NCBI GenBank assembly: GCA_013821425.1
Contig: JACDGV010000003.1
Span: 62,001-126,000 of the forward strand
Direction: 5' to 3'
Source: Nitrosospira sp.
Lineage (GTDB): Bacteria > Pseudomonadota > Gammaproteobacteria > Burkholderiales > Nitrosomonadaceae
Length of the DNA stretch: 64,000 nucleotides
Below, piece by piece: positions 43,159-52,084 of this stretch. A model generated the notes under the pieces. That model ran no database searches and was not told the DNA's origin. It saw only the letters and a program-made list of their open reading frames with translations. Position 1 is the stretch's first letter; each line of letters opens with the position of its first letter. Both the position numbers and the translations under genes were made by a program.

Positions 43159-45969
43159 GTGAATTATCAAATGACTTTTTTGAAGCGCTGCGCTTTTTTA
43201 AGGCTTATCCAGAGCATGCTTTTATCCTCTATTTGCTTGCCCGTGTACGGGGATTCCAGTACTGCCTTCTTCTATGGCCGACCTGCCCCGGTGGATTTAC
43301 TTTCTCATTTTACGCAAGTCGTAGTAGAACCCGAAAATGTAGATAACCTGGACTATCTTCATGAAAAGGGAACCAAGGTATTTGCCTATATAAGTATCGG
43401 GGAGATCAATGCGACACGATCCTGGTATCCAGAAATCCCGAAAAATTGGTTTATGGGCAGCAATAAAGAATGGGGAAGCCATGTCATTGACCTAACTCAG
43501 CAAGGATGGCACGACTATCTCATTGATAAATATTTGTCCCGGCTATGGGAAGAAGGCTATCGCGGTTTTTTTTTGGATGGACTGGATAGTTATCAAAGGT
43601 TTGTCCTGGAACCCCATGACCGGTTGATTCAGGAAAAAGCATTGTCCGATCTGATTAAACGCATACATCAGCATTTTCCAGGAGTCGAGCTTATATTTAA
43701 CCGGGGGTTTGAGATCGTGCCGGAAGTTGGTCAATACGCGGTTGCGTTAGCTGGTGAATCGCTATTCCAACGCTGGGATCCGCCCAGCCGAGAATATACA
43801 AAGGTTGTGGAGCCTGATCGTAACTGGTTGTTGGAGAAGTTAAGGCAGGTACGAGATCAATATGGATTGCAAATAATCGTTATTGACTACGTTGACCCCA
43901 GGCAGAAGGAACTTGCGCGAGCCACCGCCAAACGGATATCTGACCTGGGCTTCACGCCTTGGGTGGCAAATCCGGGATTGGATACTCTTGGTACTGGCGC
44001 GCTAGAAGTTTTCCCCCGACGAGTTTTAGCACTTTATGATGGACAGGACCATCCGGAAGGGCTGCAACAGACGGATGTTCATAAATTACTGGCCATGCCA
44101 TTGGAATATCTGGGTTATACGCTCGATTATTTGGATGTAAATCTGGGACTACCAGGGAATTTATTGACAGGACAGTATGCCGGAATCGTTACCTGGTTCA
44201 ACAACGATGCTTTACCCAGGCCGATGATTTATAGAGAGTGGCTGTTGCGACAGATGGATTCGGGGGTAAAAGTTGCTATTTTTGGGAATTTAGGTTTCAA
44301 AGCTGATAATGCTTTTTTGCAACGTCTAGGGGTCAAATTAAGTCAGTCAGAATCCTTGGAGGGGCCAGTCAACATTGGGCTGAGCGATAAAATGATTGGT
44401 TATGAGGCCCAGCCTAACCCCACGACGCGGGGGCTCTCAGCCTGGCAACCGCTGGAAAACGGTATTGAAAATGAAAACGGTATTGAAAATTATCTAAGCT
44501 TGACCGATGAAACGGAAGCATCACTAGTCGCCGTGTTTTCCGGGCATTGGGGTGGGGCCGCCTTGCATCCCTACGTGATAGAGGCTGGTTACGAGGGACG
44601 TCAACGATGGATCGTCAACCCGTTTGAGTTCTTATCCACAGCTCTTAACCTATCAGGAATACCTGTACCTGATGTCACCACTGAGAATGGCCGACGTTTA
44701 TTGCTGGTACAGGTTGATGGTGATGGGGCTGGGAATAAGGCAGAAATACCCGGAACGCCGCTGGCGATAAAAGTCATTCAGGATCAATTTTTGCAAAACT
44801 TTAAACTGCCTTCAACGGTTTCCATAATTGAAGGAGAAACAGCGAATGGCGGTTCGCCAGACACCTTAACTGAGACTGAGAAGGTGGCGCGAGATATTTT
44901 CAAACTTAAGAATGTTGAAATAGCAAGTCATTCCTATAGTCATCCTTCAGCGTGGTTCCAAAAGAATAATATTGATGCTGCGGGTGATGATTATCGCCTT
45001 GCTGTTGAAGGATATGGATTTGACTTAAACCGGGAAATCGCCGGTTCCGTAGAATATATTAATAAAACTCTGGCACCTGAGGGGAAGCATGCGCGTGTTT
45101 TCTTATGGACTGGTGATGGGCTGGCAGATGAAGAGGCTCTAGTTCTGACGCGTTCGCTTGGATTGGAGAATATGAATGGCGGTGGCGCGACGATATCCAA
45201 TGATGAACAAACGATGACACGCGTGCCTCCCCTCGGTTATGTAATTAATGGACAGCTCCAGGTATATGCCCCCATCGCAAGCGACCATGTTTATACAAAT
45301 AGTTGGCAGGGTCCTTATTACGGATTTAATCGGGTCATCGAAACCCTGCGACTCACTGATAGTCCGCTTCGTCTGAAACCAATGCATATTCGTTATCACT
45401 TTTATTCAGGAAGCAAAACCGCATCCATCAATGCCCTAAAATCTGTGTATCGGTGGAGTATCAAACAGGAATATAGGGCTATTTGGGTTAGTGAGTACGG
45501 TCAGAAGGTAAATGAATTCCAGAACATTACCCTGTCTCGCCGTATGGATGGGGCTTGGGATATTAGAGGACTGGGTTCGTTACGTACATTACGCCTGCCA
45601 ATGTCGGCAGGATGGCCTGACTTAGAAAAATCCGAGGGGGTTGTAGGAGTTCGTGATGCAAATCAAGGGCGATATGTGCATCTTTTCCCCAATCATGGTC
45701 AAGTTCTATTGTATACAACACCTGATCCTCCTTTAACCACCTACCTATTACACAGCAATGGGGAGATAGAGGAATGGCAGAAGACTGCAGGGGGTGTCAG
45801 TTTGCAAATGCATGCTCATATGCCACTGGAAATGGTCATGGCATCCCCAGAACGAAAGTGCCATGTCAATTGGTCGGGTGGCAGGCTGGATGGACAACAG
45901 CAGAGCCAAGGCTGGAAATTCGTTTTTCCAGTGGCGAATCCCGGAAATATCAATCTCGTTTGTTATTAA
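43159..45969 (+). CDS. pelA: PelA, periplasmic Pel hydrolase/deacetylase
   Basis: A 936-residue PelA (P. aeruginosa: 948). After a signal segment (LRLIQSMLLSSICLPVYG) come a GH166-type hydrolase barrel (about residues 30-280; GES with E200 in the place of the catalytic Glu218), a Rossmann-like middle domain, and a polysaccharide deacetylase with D520-G-D522 and H591-S-Y-S-H595, matching D528/D530 and H600/H604 of P. aeruginosa. It deacetylates nascent Pel and can cut it. The GTG at 43159 is preferred because GGAG (43147-43150) is 8 bases upstream; an ATG at 43069 has no ribosome site. pelA is last in the cluster instead of first. Confidence 0.92.
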   Translation: MNYQMTFLKRCAFLRLIQSMLLSSICLPVYGDSSTAFFYGRPAPVDLLSHFTQVVVEPENVDNLDYLHEKGTKVFAYISIGEINATRSWYPEIPKNWFMGSNKEWGSHVIDLTQQGWHDYLIDKYLSRLWEEGYRGFFLDGLDSYQRFVLEPHDRLIQEKALSDLIKRIHQHFPGVELIFNRGFEIVPEVGQYAVALAGESLFQRWDPPSREYTKVVEPDRNWLLEKLRQVRDQYGLQIIVIDYVDPRQKELARATAKRISDLGFTPWVANPGLDTLGTGALEVFPRRVLALYDGQDHPEGLQQTDVHKLLAMPLEYLGYTLDYLDVNLGLPGNLLTGQYAGIVTWFNNDALPRPMIYREWLLRQMDSGVKVAIFGNLGFKADNAFLQRLGVKLSQSESLEGPVNIGLSDKMIGYEAQPNPTTRGLSAWQPLENGIENENGIENYLSLTDETEASLVAVFSGHWGGAALHPYVIEAGYEGRQRWIVNPFEFLSTALNLSGIPVPDVTTENGRRLLLVQVDGDGAGNKAEIPGTPLAIKVIQDQFLQNFKLPSTVSIIEGETANGGSPDTLTETEKVARDIFKLKNVEIASHSYSHPSAWFQKNNIDAAGDDYRLAVEGYGFDLNREIAGSVEYINKTLAPEGKHARVFLWTGDGLADEEALVLTRSLGLENMNGGGATISNDEQTMTRVPPLGYVINGQLQVYAPIASDHVYTNSWQGPYYGFNRVIETLRLTDSPLRLKPMHIRYHFYSGSKTASINALKSVYRWSIKQEYRAIWVSEYGQKVNEFQNITLSRRMDGAWDIRGLGSLRTLRLPMSAGWPDLEKSEGVVGVRDANQGRYVHLFPNHGQVLLYTTPDPPLTTYLLHSNGEIEEWQKTAGGVSLQMHAHMPLEMVMASPERKCHVNWSGGRLDGQQQSQGWKFVFPVANPGNINLVCY

Positions 45970-46149
45970 CTGAGATAGCTCATTAGCCGATTTTTGCGTG
46001 GACTGGCAGCACGAGCGAATGGCCGTCATTCGCCATAATCCCTCGAACCAGGTTCTTCGTTATATCGGAACCGTCAGCACGAGTTGGTGAGGCGGCTCCG
46101 TTTGTTTGAACAATAGAAGTTCTTTTTTAAGTGGAATCTCTGCTGATTC

Positions 46150-46585
46150 TCACGCTGCCAGTTTAGCCGCCGGCAGCATCACGGCATAAGCCTCATCAGG
46201 TGTTTTCTTGCCCAGGCTTGAATGCGGCCTGGACTGGTTGTACAGTCCATGTATTGCATGATCGATCCCCTGGCTTCAGTGACCGAGTCATAAGCATGCA
46301 AATACACTCGCTCGTATTTCACCGATTTCCACAGGCGCTCGACGAACACATTATCCCTCCAGGCTCCGCGCCCGTCCATGCTGAGGTTACACCCCCGATC
46401 CTTGACGGCTTGCACGAACTCATGCGTGGTGAACTGACTGCCTTGACCGGTATTCACAATCTCCGGTTTGCCATGGTGGTTGAATGCCTCTTGCAGCACA
46501 TCGACTGCATGGCAAGTCTCCAGCGTGATTGCCGCCTTTGCGCGCAATACGCGGGGCGAGGTCCAGTTTACGACGGCGCATTTTT
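46150..46585 (-). pseudogene. IS3-family transposase (OrfB) fragment, frameshifted
   Basis: The C-terminal ~145 residues of an IS3-family OrfB: AVVNWTSPRVL, HHGKPEIVNTGQGSQFTTHE (second catalytic Asp replaced by Gly in NTGQGSQF), MDGRGAWRDNVFVERLWKSV (catalytic Glu in FVERLW). Near 46250 the frame shifts, after which YNQSRPHSSLGKKTPDEAYA continues to a stop at 46150. The N-terminal part, OrfA and clear terminal repeats are missing. Non-functional. It lies between pelA and the PEP-CTERM gene. Confidence 0.85.
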
Positions 46586-46629
46586 ACGATTCCTTGATTT
46601 TTGAGAAAAATAGTCTATTTATTAAATAA

Positions 46630-46658
46630 TACCGCTACAGGGGGGAGGGTTAGCGGTA
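46630..46658 (+). promoter_or_regulatory. Inverted repeat in the leader of the PEP-CTERM gene
   Basis: TACCGCTA (46630-46637) and TAGCGGTA (46651-46658) form a perfect 8-bp inverted repeat around a G-rich 13-base centre, 38 bp before the start codon. It could be an operator or leader hairpin, or the boundary of the IS3 fragment. Confidence 0.35.
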
Positions 46659-46696
46659 GGCCGAGCGAATTCCGCAGCCATTCGAGGAGAACTAAA

Positions 46697-48622
46697 ATGA
46701 AGAATACGAAGAAGAATCAGCGCATGAACAGAGAGCCCTCAAGCTTCAAGGTTGTTCGGTTGTTACCGATTGCCGCCGCGCTGGCGGCATCGGGCATAAT
46801 CCAGCCCGCTTTTGCCGTCGACCGCACCTGGTTCGGGGGTACAGGGGATTGGGGCGTCGATACGCACTGGTCGCCCACCGGCGTACCCGGCGGCGGCGAT
46901 AGGGCAATCTTTAACAGCGGCAATTCCACCCTGTCGTTCAATACGGGAATTGCCAGCCTCGATTTCTTCGGAGGGTTTTTTCATGGAGCTGGCGATCTTG
47001 CGGTCAGTGGTTTGACCACTTTCACAGGTGGTCAGATAGGTGGTGATGGCGGCGATGTGATTGCCAATGGTGGCCTTACCATCAGTGGAGCGGCAGACAA
47101 AAACCTGGGCTACCTCAATAGTCCAGTTTCGAGCGGTATTGTAAATAATGGCACTGGCACCTGGAGCGGTGCGGGCGATCTTGCCAGCTTCCCGAATGGG
47201 CGTTTGACCAACAGTGCTGGTGGAGGTTTTGACATTCAGACCGACGCTGACTTCACAGGCGGCGCGTTAATCAATCAGGGCTCGCTGACCAAATCGGCCG
47301 GTGCCACCGACGGCTCGGACAAGACGGTAATTAGCGGCAGACTCGAAAACTCTGGCTCAATCAATGTGCAGCAGGGAACATTATCCATTACCGGAAGCGG
47401 GGTGCATACTGGCAGCTTTGCCAGCGGAGATAATAGCTGGATCGAATTTGCCGCCGGCCTCAACGCCACACAACAGCTAAATGCCGGCGCCAGTGTTACG
47501 GGCAACGTTCGCATGATTAGCTCGTCTGGAACAACGTTTGTCAATAGCGGCGCTACTTACGATGCTGCGCGCACTGAAATCATCAGTGGTGGCAAGCTCA
47601 GCTTCACTGAGCCAAGCCAGACAGCCAATACGGACACGCTAAGTGTATCCGGAGGCGCTCTTGGCGGAGCTGGCGATCTTGCGGTCAGTGGTTTGACCAC
47701 TTTCACAGGTGGTCAGATAGGTGGTGATGGCGGCGATGTGATTGCCAATGGCGGACTTGCCATCAGCGGAGCGGCCGATAAAACGTTGGGCCGAATCAAT
47801 GGTCCAGCTTCCAGCGGCATCGTCAACAATGAGACAGCCACTTGGAGCGGTGCTGGCGACCTTAGCAATTTCCCCAGTGGGCGCTTCACCAACAGTGCGG
47901 GCGCCAACTTCGATATTCAGACCGATGCCGACTTCACCAATGGCACCTTCATCAATCAGGGCTCGCTGACCAAATCGGCCGGTGCCACCGACGGCTCGGA
48001 CAAGACGGTGATCAGCGGAGCATTCGAAAACTCCGGTTCGGTCAATGTGCAGCAGGGTGCGCTGGAAGTCACCAGAGCGTTCAATAATCAAGGTGTGATC
48101 GATGTTGCTACAGGTACGGTATTCCATGGCAACAACGCCAACTTCACCAATGATGGCACGATCCAGGGTGACGGCACCATCCAGACCCAGTTAAACAGCG
48201 ATCTGGTCAACACCGGTGCAATCAACCCCGGCGAGGCCATCGGCCATCTCACTATCGACGGTGATTTGACTCAGATGGGAGGCGGCGTTATCAACTTTGA
48301 ACTTGCCAGCCTGAGCAGTTTCGACCAGTTGACAATTACCGATGACGTGGCGCTGGGGGGTGAAATAGCCGTGTGGAATCTCGGCTACACGCCTGTCGTC
48401 GGCGACAGTTTCGTCGTGGCAATGTTCGATGAACGCCTGGGAGACTCGACTTTTTCATCCGTCAGCACGCATGGCTTCGGCTCGGGCGTGAACTTTGGGG
48501 TCATCTACAATGAGCACGATGTTACGTTGGCGGTAACAGCAGTGCCCGAGCCTGAGCAATACCTGATGTTTCTCGCGGGGCTCGGCCTGATGGGCGCCAT
48601 GGCTCGCCGCCGGCGGGGTTGA
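46697..48622 (+). CDS. PEP-CTERM surface protein with autotransporter-like beta repeats
   Basis: A 641-residue exported protein: signal peptide ending AFA near residue 41, a long Gly/Asn/Ser/Thr-rich region of short beta repeats (GLTTFTGGQIGGDGG, LINQGSLTKSAGATDGSDK), and a C-terminal VPEPEQYLMFLAGLGLMGAMARRRRG sorting tail for exosortase. The repeats look like those of right-handed beta-helix autotransporter passengers, so it is likely a surface or matrix protein. A ~395-bp segment is present twice, 681 bp apart. GAGGAGA 7-13 bases upstream of 46697 sets the start. Its position after the pel locus suggests, without proving, a shared matrix role. Confidence 0.83.
   Translation: MKNTKKNQRMNREPSSFKVVRLLPIAAALAASGIIQPAFAVDRTWFGGTGDWGVDTHWSPTGVPGGGDRAIFNSGNSTLSFNTGIASLDFFGGFFHGAGDLAVSGLTTFTGGQIGGDGGDVIANGGLTISGAADKNLGYLNSPVSSGIVNNGTGTWSGAGDLASFPNGRLTNSAGGGFDIQTDADFTGGALINQGSLTKSAGATDGSDKTVISGRLENSGSINVQQGTLSITGSGVHTGSFASGDNSWIEFAAGLNATQQLNAGASVTGNVRMISSSGTTFVNSGATYDAARTEIISGGKLSFTEPSQTANTDTLSVSGGALGGAGDLAVSGLTTFTGGQIGGDGGDVIANGGLAISGAADKTLGRINGPASSGIVNNETATWSGAGDLSNFPSGRFTNSAGANFDIQTDADFTNGTFINQGSLTKSAGATDGSDKTVISGAFENSGSVNVQQGALEVTRAFNNQGVIDVATGTVFHGNNANFTNDGTIQGDGTIQTQLNSDLVNTGAINPGEAIGHLTIDGDLTQMGGGVINFELASLSSFDQLTITDDVALGGEIAVWNLGYTPVVGDSFVVAMFDERLGDSTFSSVSTHGFGSGVNFGVIYNEHDVTLAVTAVPEPEQYLMFLAGLGLMGAMARRRRG
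46985..47379 (+). repeat. Internal duplication, copy 1
   Basis: Pairs with 47666-48060 at a constant offset of 681 bp. 46985-47070 is identical to 47666-47751 (86 bp) and 47270-47328 is identical to 47951-48009 (59 bp); sequence between is diverged but alignable. Confidence 0.9.
47666..48060 (+). repeat. Internal duplication, copy 2
   Basis: Second copy of the unit at 46985-47379, separated from it by a unique ~286-bp segment. The identical blocks include synonymous positions, so the duplication is recent or maintained by conversion. Confidence 0.9.
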
Positions 48623-48635
48623 TACGCCAGGACGC

Positions 48636-48673
48636 CTCCATTTTGTTCAGATTATGACGGAGAACAAATGGAG
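48636..48673 (+). terminator. Hairpin after the PEP-CTERM gene
   Basis: CTCCATTTTGTTC (48636-48648) pairs with GAACAAATGGAG (48662-48673) with one bulged T. No T run follows, so it may protect the 3' end or be an imperfect terminator. Confidence 0.4.
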
Positions 48674-48788
48674 CGGCTGCGGGTAAAAATGGAAAGGCAT
48701 ATTGAGGGGCGCAGCTTGTCGGATGCATGCATGAAGTGGGCATGAGGTTGGATTGTTGAATTTATTGTCTCGTTGATCGGGAGGAAAA

Positions 48789-49580
48789 ATGAAGAAATTA
48801 CCTTATCTTTTTCTGGCGGGAGCCGCCTTGCTTCACGCTGTGCCCGTCCTTGCCGAGCATAGTGAAGGCCGTGTAGACCCTGTAAAACGTGCCGTGAATA
48901 TCACGCTTGGCAGTTCCGGCGTGGCGCTGGATAACGCGGCGTTGCGATCGGTCCGGAAATTAGCAGGGCAAGCAATCGCCGCCGAAACGATCGATACATT
49001 TTCAGTTTATAGCCCCAGGGCGGGTGGACCTATCCCGATTGAAGGTGGCCTGATTGCATGCGCGGAAGCGGGCTTTAGCTCAACGCCACAGCGGTTTAAT
49101 ACTTTCGTTGGCGACTTGCGCGACATTCGTCCAAAGGCGGGAACCTTTCTCAACGTGGAACTTGTCGAGCAGTGCAAGCCAATCGATGCCACTGGACCTT
49201 TAACCTGTGGAGGAATTACAGGAACGGCCTGTGCTGACGCAAAACAGTATTGTGATTTCGATATAGGTAAATGCAAGATGCCGGACGCTCAAGGCATGTG
49301 CAAGACCAAGCCCACTATTTGCACGCGGGAATATCGGCCCGTTTGCGGTTGTGATGGAAAAACTTACGGGAACGCATGCACCGCGGCCGCCGCAGGGGTA
49401 TCTATCGAGCATGAAGGCGATTGCCGGACATCCGAACCGCAAGCGTGCGGCGGGATTGCGGGAATTCAATGTCCCCAGGGTAGTGCTTGCGTGGATGACC
49501 CCGCTGACGATTGCGATCCTGAAGCTGGCGGGGCGGATTGCCCGGGAATCTGCCAACCCAAACAAGAGCCCGTTTACTGA
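48789..49580 (+). CDS. Secreted protein with Kazal-type protease-inhibitor domain
   Basis: A 263-residue exported protein: signal peptide (cleavage after VLA, about residue 22), an N-terminal domain of unknown type (about 25-130), then a Cys-rich C-terminal half. Residues about 170-213 form a Kazal domain, with PVCGCDGKTYGNAC giving the typical VCGxDGxTYxNxC core and six cysteines. Kazal domains bind and block serine proteases. GGGAGG precedes the ATG. Two further Cys-rich stretches (TCGGITGTACADAKQYC; ACGGIAGIQCPQGSAC) flank the domain. It may protect surface proteins from predators' or its own proteases; that is inference. Confidence 0.82.
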   Translation: MKKLPYLFLAGAALLHAVPVLAEHSEGRVDPVKRAVNITLGSSGVALDNAALRSVRKLAGQAIAAETIDTFSVYSPRAGGPIPIEGGLIACAEAGFSSTPQRFNTFVGDLRDIRPKAGTFLNVELVEQCKPIDATGPLTCGGITGTACADAKQYCDFDIGKCKMPDAQGMCKTKPTICTREYRPVCGCDGKTYGNACTAAAAGVSIEHEGDCRTSEPQACGGIAGIQCPQGSACVDDPADDCDPEAGGADCPGICQPKQEPVY

Positions 49581-49736
49581 TCAGCTTTTGCTGCAAGAAT
49601 GTTAGCCACCGCACAGAGTTCGTCCAGAATAAGGTTTAAAAATTTGCGGTATTCAACCGTTAGTTAAGGGCATGCAGCGACTATGGGCTGATACCGGCTG
49701 CATGGCCACATCAAACCATTTTTTAAAGGATACATC

Positions 49737-49988
49737 TTGTCTAGCAGACCATCAACCAAACCCGGCAACGGGAGAAGCAAGAGAAGCACCGCAGATCAGA
49801 AATCGGTGGCAGGTGAACTGACGGCAGCGGATGGAAACGAGCCAGGCAGGCACGAACGGAGAAAAGGTCATCAGATAATTTCCACGGCCACCTATTATCG
49901 TACTGACCGTCGCGGTTCCGGCAATTTCGGTTATGACGAGTTGCAGGAGTGGATGGATGCGGACCTCGACCCGGAGGGTGGTCTATAG
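49737..49988 (+). CDS. Small hydrophilic protein, hypothetical (TTG start)
   Basis: An 83-codon frame beginning with TTG, preceded by AAAGGA at good distance. The product is very polar and basic at first (STKPGNGRSKRSTADQK) and ends in an acidic stretch (YDELQEWMDADLDPEGGL). No domain is recognised. It lies just before two small heat-shock genes and may be part of a stress group. No ATG is available near the start. Confidence 0.45.
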   Translation: MSSRPSTKPGNGRSKRSTADQKSVAGELTAADGNEPGRHERRKGHQIISTATYYRTDRRGSGNFGYDELQEWMDADLDPEGGL

Positions 49989-50091
49989 GCACGCCAGGTG
50001 GAACAGATTTCGGGGGTTGGAACCAAGGCAGAAACCAGCCTCGAAATAAGTGGCACATGACAACTTTATTACTTTGGAAGGAGAAAATACC

Positions 50092-50538
50092 ATGGCAAAT
50101 ATTGTTCGGCGTTCCCCGCTTTTTGGAGATATCGCTCGCTACGACCCTTTTTCCAGTATGGACGACTGGTTTAAAGGCTTCGGTATGCGGCCGTTTTCTA
50201 TCGAAAACGAGGCGCCTACGATCAAAATCGACTTAAGTGAGAACGATGCGGCCTATACCGTGCGCGCGGAAATCCCGGGAGTAAAAAAAGAGGATGTCAA
50301 AGTGCAAGTCGAGGGCAACCGGGTTTCTATCAGTTGTGAGACCAAACAGGAAAAAGAGGAAAAAGAAGGCGAAAGGGTGATTTGTCGCGAATGCCACCAA
50401 GGGTCGAGCTATAGGAGTTTTACTCTCGGAAGCGATGTGGATGAGACCAAAGCGGAAGCGAAGTATGAGAATGGCACGCTGGAACTTACGCTTCCCAAGA
50501 AGGAAGGGACCACGGCCCGGCGGATCGAGGTTAAATAA
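50092..50538 (+). CDS. Small heat-shock protein (Hsp20 family)
   Basis: A 148-residue alpha-crystallin-type chaperone that holds unfolding proteins. The core begins PTIKIDLSENDAAYTVRAEI with PGVKKEDVKVQVEGNRVSI, and ends with the A-x-x-x-NGTLELTLPK strand typical of Hsp20. AAGGAG precedes the ATG at 50092. The EKEEKEGERVICRECH insert and SYRSFTL segment fit class A bacterial proteins. It forms a cluster with a CBS protein and a second Hsp20. Confidence 0.9.
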   Translation: MANIVRRSPLFGDIARYDPFSSMDDWFKGFGMRPFSIENEAPTIKIDLSENDAAYTVRAEIPGVKKEDVKVQVEGNRVSISCETKQEKEEKEGERVICRECHQGSSYRSFTLGSDVDETKAEAKYENGTLELTLPKKEGTTARRIEVK

Positions 50539-50802
50539 AGGCTATATATTTGTGGCGGCAGAATGAGGCGCTGGCCATTACTTTTTGAGAGCGTGGTCGG
50601 CGTGATCAATCGGGGAAGAACCTATTCCAGGCGGCGGGGGTGCCCAAGTAACCTTCTGGTACGATTCCGCCGTTCGGGCGGTTTGGGGGTTGGAAACAAG
50701 AACAGCCGGAGGTCGATGGGCGCTGTCCATTCTTTCTGTAGTGCAGCTGCCGATAAATTTTATGGAAGATAATGGAAGATATAGTACAAAACGGAGGGCA
50801 TT

Positions 50803-51252
50803 ATGCCTATCGGTGAAATCTGCAGCCGCGACGTTATTGTTTTGCGACGTGACGACACCATCTCGGACGCGGCCAAACTCATGCGCCAGCATCATGTCGG
50901 AGACGTAGTCGTTGTCGAAGAGCGGGATGGTATGCGCGTTCCGGTCGGGATTGTCACCGATCGGGATCTCGTAGTCGAGATCATGGCGACGGAGCTTGAC
51001 CAGGCGGTCATAACGGTAGGCGATATCATGCTGGAAGAGCTGGTGACCGTGAAAGAAAATGTGGGTATATTCGAGGCGGTTCAGTACATGCGCAGCAAGA
51101 CTGTAAGGCGATTACCGATAGTGGATGAAAATGGCGGGCTGGTGGGTGTGCTGACACTCGACGACCTGCTGGAACTGTTGGCTGAGGAATTACTTGCAAT
51201 TGCCAAACTTGTTAGCCATCAGCGGCAGAAGGAGACCAGGCGGCGTCCCTAG
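50803..51252 (+). CDS. CBS-domain-pair protein
   Basis: A 149-residue soluble protein made of two CBS motifs: the first around MPIGEICSRDVIVLRRDDTI and VGIVTDRDLVVEI, the second around DIMLEELVTVKENVGI and LVGVLTLDDLLELL. Such stand-alone pairs bind adenine nucleotides and sense energy state. AACGGAGGG precedes the ATG. Position between two Hsp20 genes suggests a stress regulon; partner unknown. Confidence 0.85.
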   Translation: MPIGEICSRDVIVLRRDDTISDAAKLMRQHHVGDVVVVEERDGMRVPVGIVTDRDLVVEIMATELDQAVITVGDIMLEELVTVKENVGIFEAVQYMRSKTVRRLPIVDENGGLVGVLTLDDLLELLAEELLAIAKLVSHQRQKETRRRP

Positions 51253-51379
51253 AATGGGTCGCTTGCAAAGATATTATCGCTCGTACTAACAAAAAAAGAT
51301 GAACCTCCAGCGCCTTGGGCAGGGTTTAGTGCAACTCAAGCCAGGTTGGAGATTTAGCTAATAATAGAAAGGACACATC

Positions 51380-51886
51380 ATGCTGGATTCAATCAAGCAC
51401 ACCGGGAAAAATATCCGGCGTGGGCTTAGCAGGACCTGGGACCATATGTCGGAAGGCTGGCGCGAATTGTTCCATCACAGTACGGACGCGCTGACTCACT
51501 TTACGCGTAGTAAGGAGGAGAAAACCGCGGATGCCGGCGCGATCCCTGTTTCGCGGAACTGGAGCCTGTTGGCGGGAGAGATCGAGGAAACCGACAAGGA
51601 GATTGTGGTCCGGGTAGAGTTGCCGGGCATGGAAAAAAAAGACTGTCAGGCTACAATTGACGGCAACATGCTTTATCTGCGAGGCGAAAAACGCGTGGAG
51701 CGTGTTAGGGACAACAGCATCTACCATGTAACAGAACGCGCGTATGGGATATTCGAGAGGGCCATTCCGTTGCCATGCAACGTGGATGCGGACAATGCCG
51801 AAGCGAACTACAAGAATGGTGTGTTAACTGTTCGTCTTCCAAAATTGGGCGGAGAAAAAGGCCGATTGATTCCCTTGTCTCATTGA
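51380..51886 (+). CDS. Second small heat-shock protein (Hsp20 family)
   Basis: A 168-residue Hsp20. After a ~55-residue N-terminal arm with aromatic residues, the alpha-crystallin core runs from EIEETDKEIVVRVELPGMEKK to the strand NGVLTVRLPK. It is clearly diverged from the Hsp20 at 50092, with a longer N-terminal arm, so the two may form different or mixed oligomers. GAAAGGA lies before the ATG. Confidence 0.9.
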   Translation: MLDSIKHTGKNIRRGLSRTWDHMSEGWRELFHHSTDALTHFTRSKEEKTADAGAIPVSRNWSLLAGEIEETDKEIVVRVELPGMEKKDCQATIDGNMLYLRGEKRVERVRDNSIYHVTERAYGIFERAIPLPCNVDADNAEANYKNGVLTVRLPKLGGEKGRLIPLSH

Positions 51887-52084
51887 CAAAATGAACGCGA
51901 CACATGAGTTCAAGGGGGCATGTCCTGCCATGGGGGCAGTCGCTTTCCCGTTGCGAGCCGGCGGTGTTGTCTGCTTCATTTGCTCATCTGGCTCATCTGC
52001 CTTATTTGCTTTAGGGCTGAAGCGGCCGAAACGAGTGTCCAACAGAATCAGAAAGGAATAAAGGATAAAAAGGAGAGACCCATC

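Noticed and set aside
50050-50070. Sigma-54 promoter at TGGCAC before the first Hsp20 gene
   Set aside because: The -24-like TGGCAC is present but no GC occurs at the right -12 spacing.
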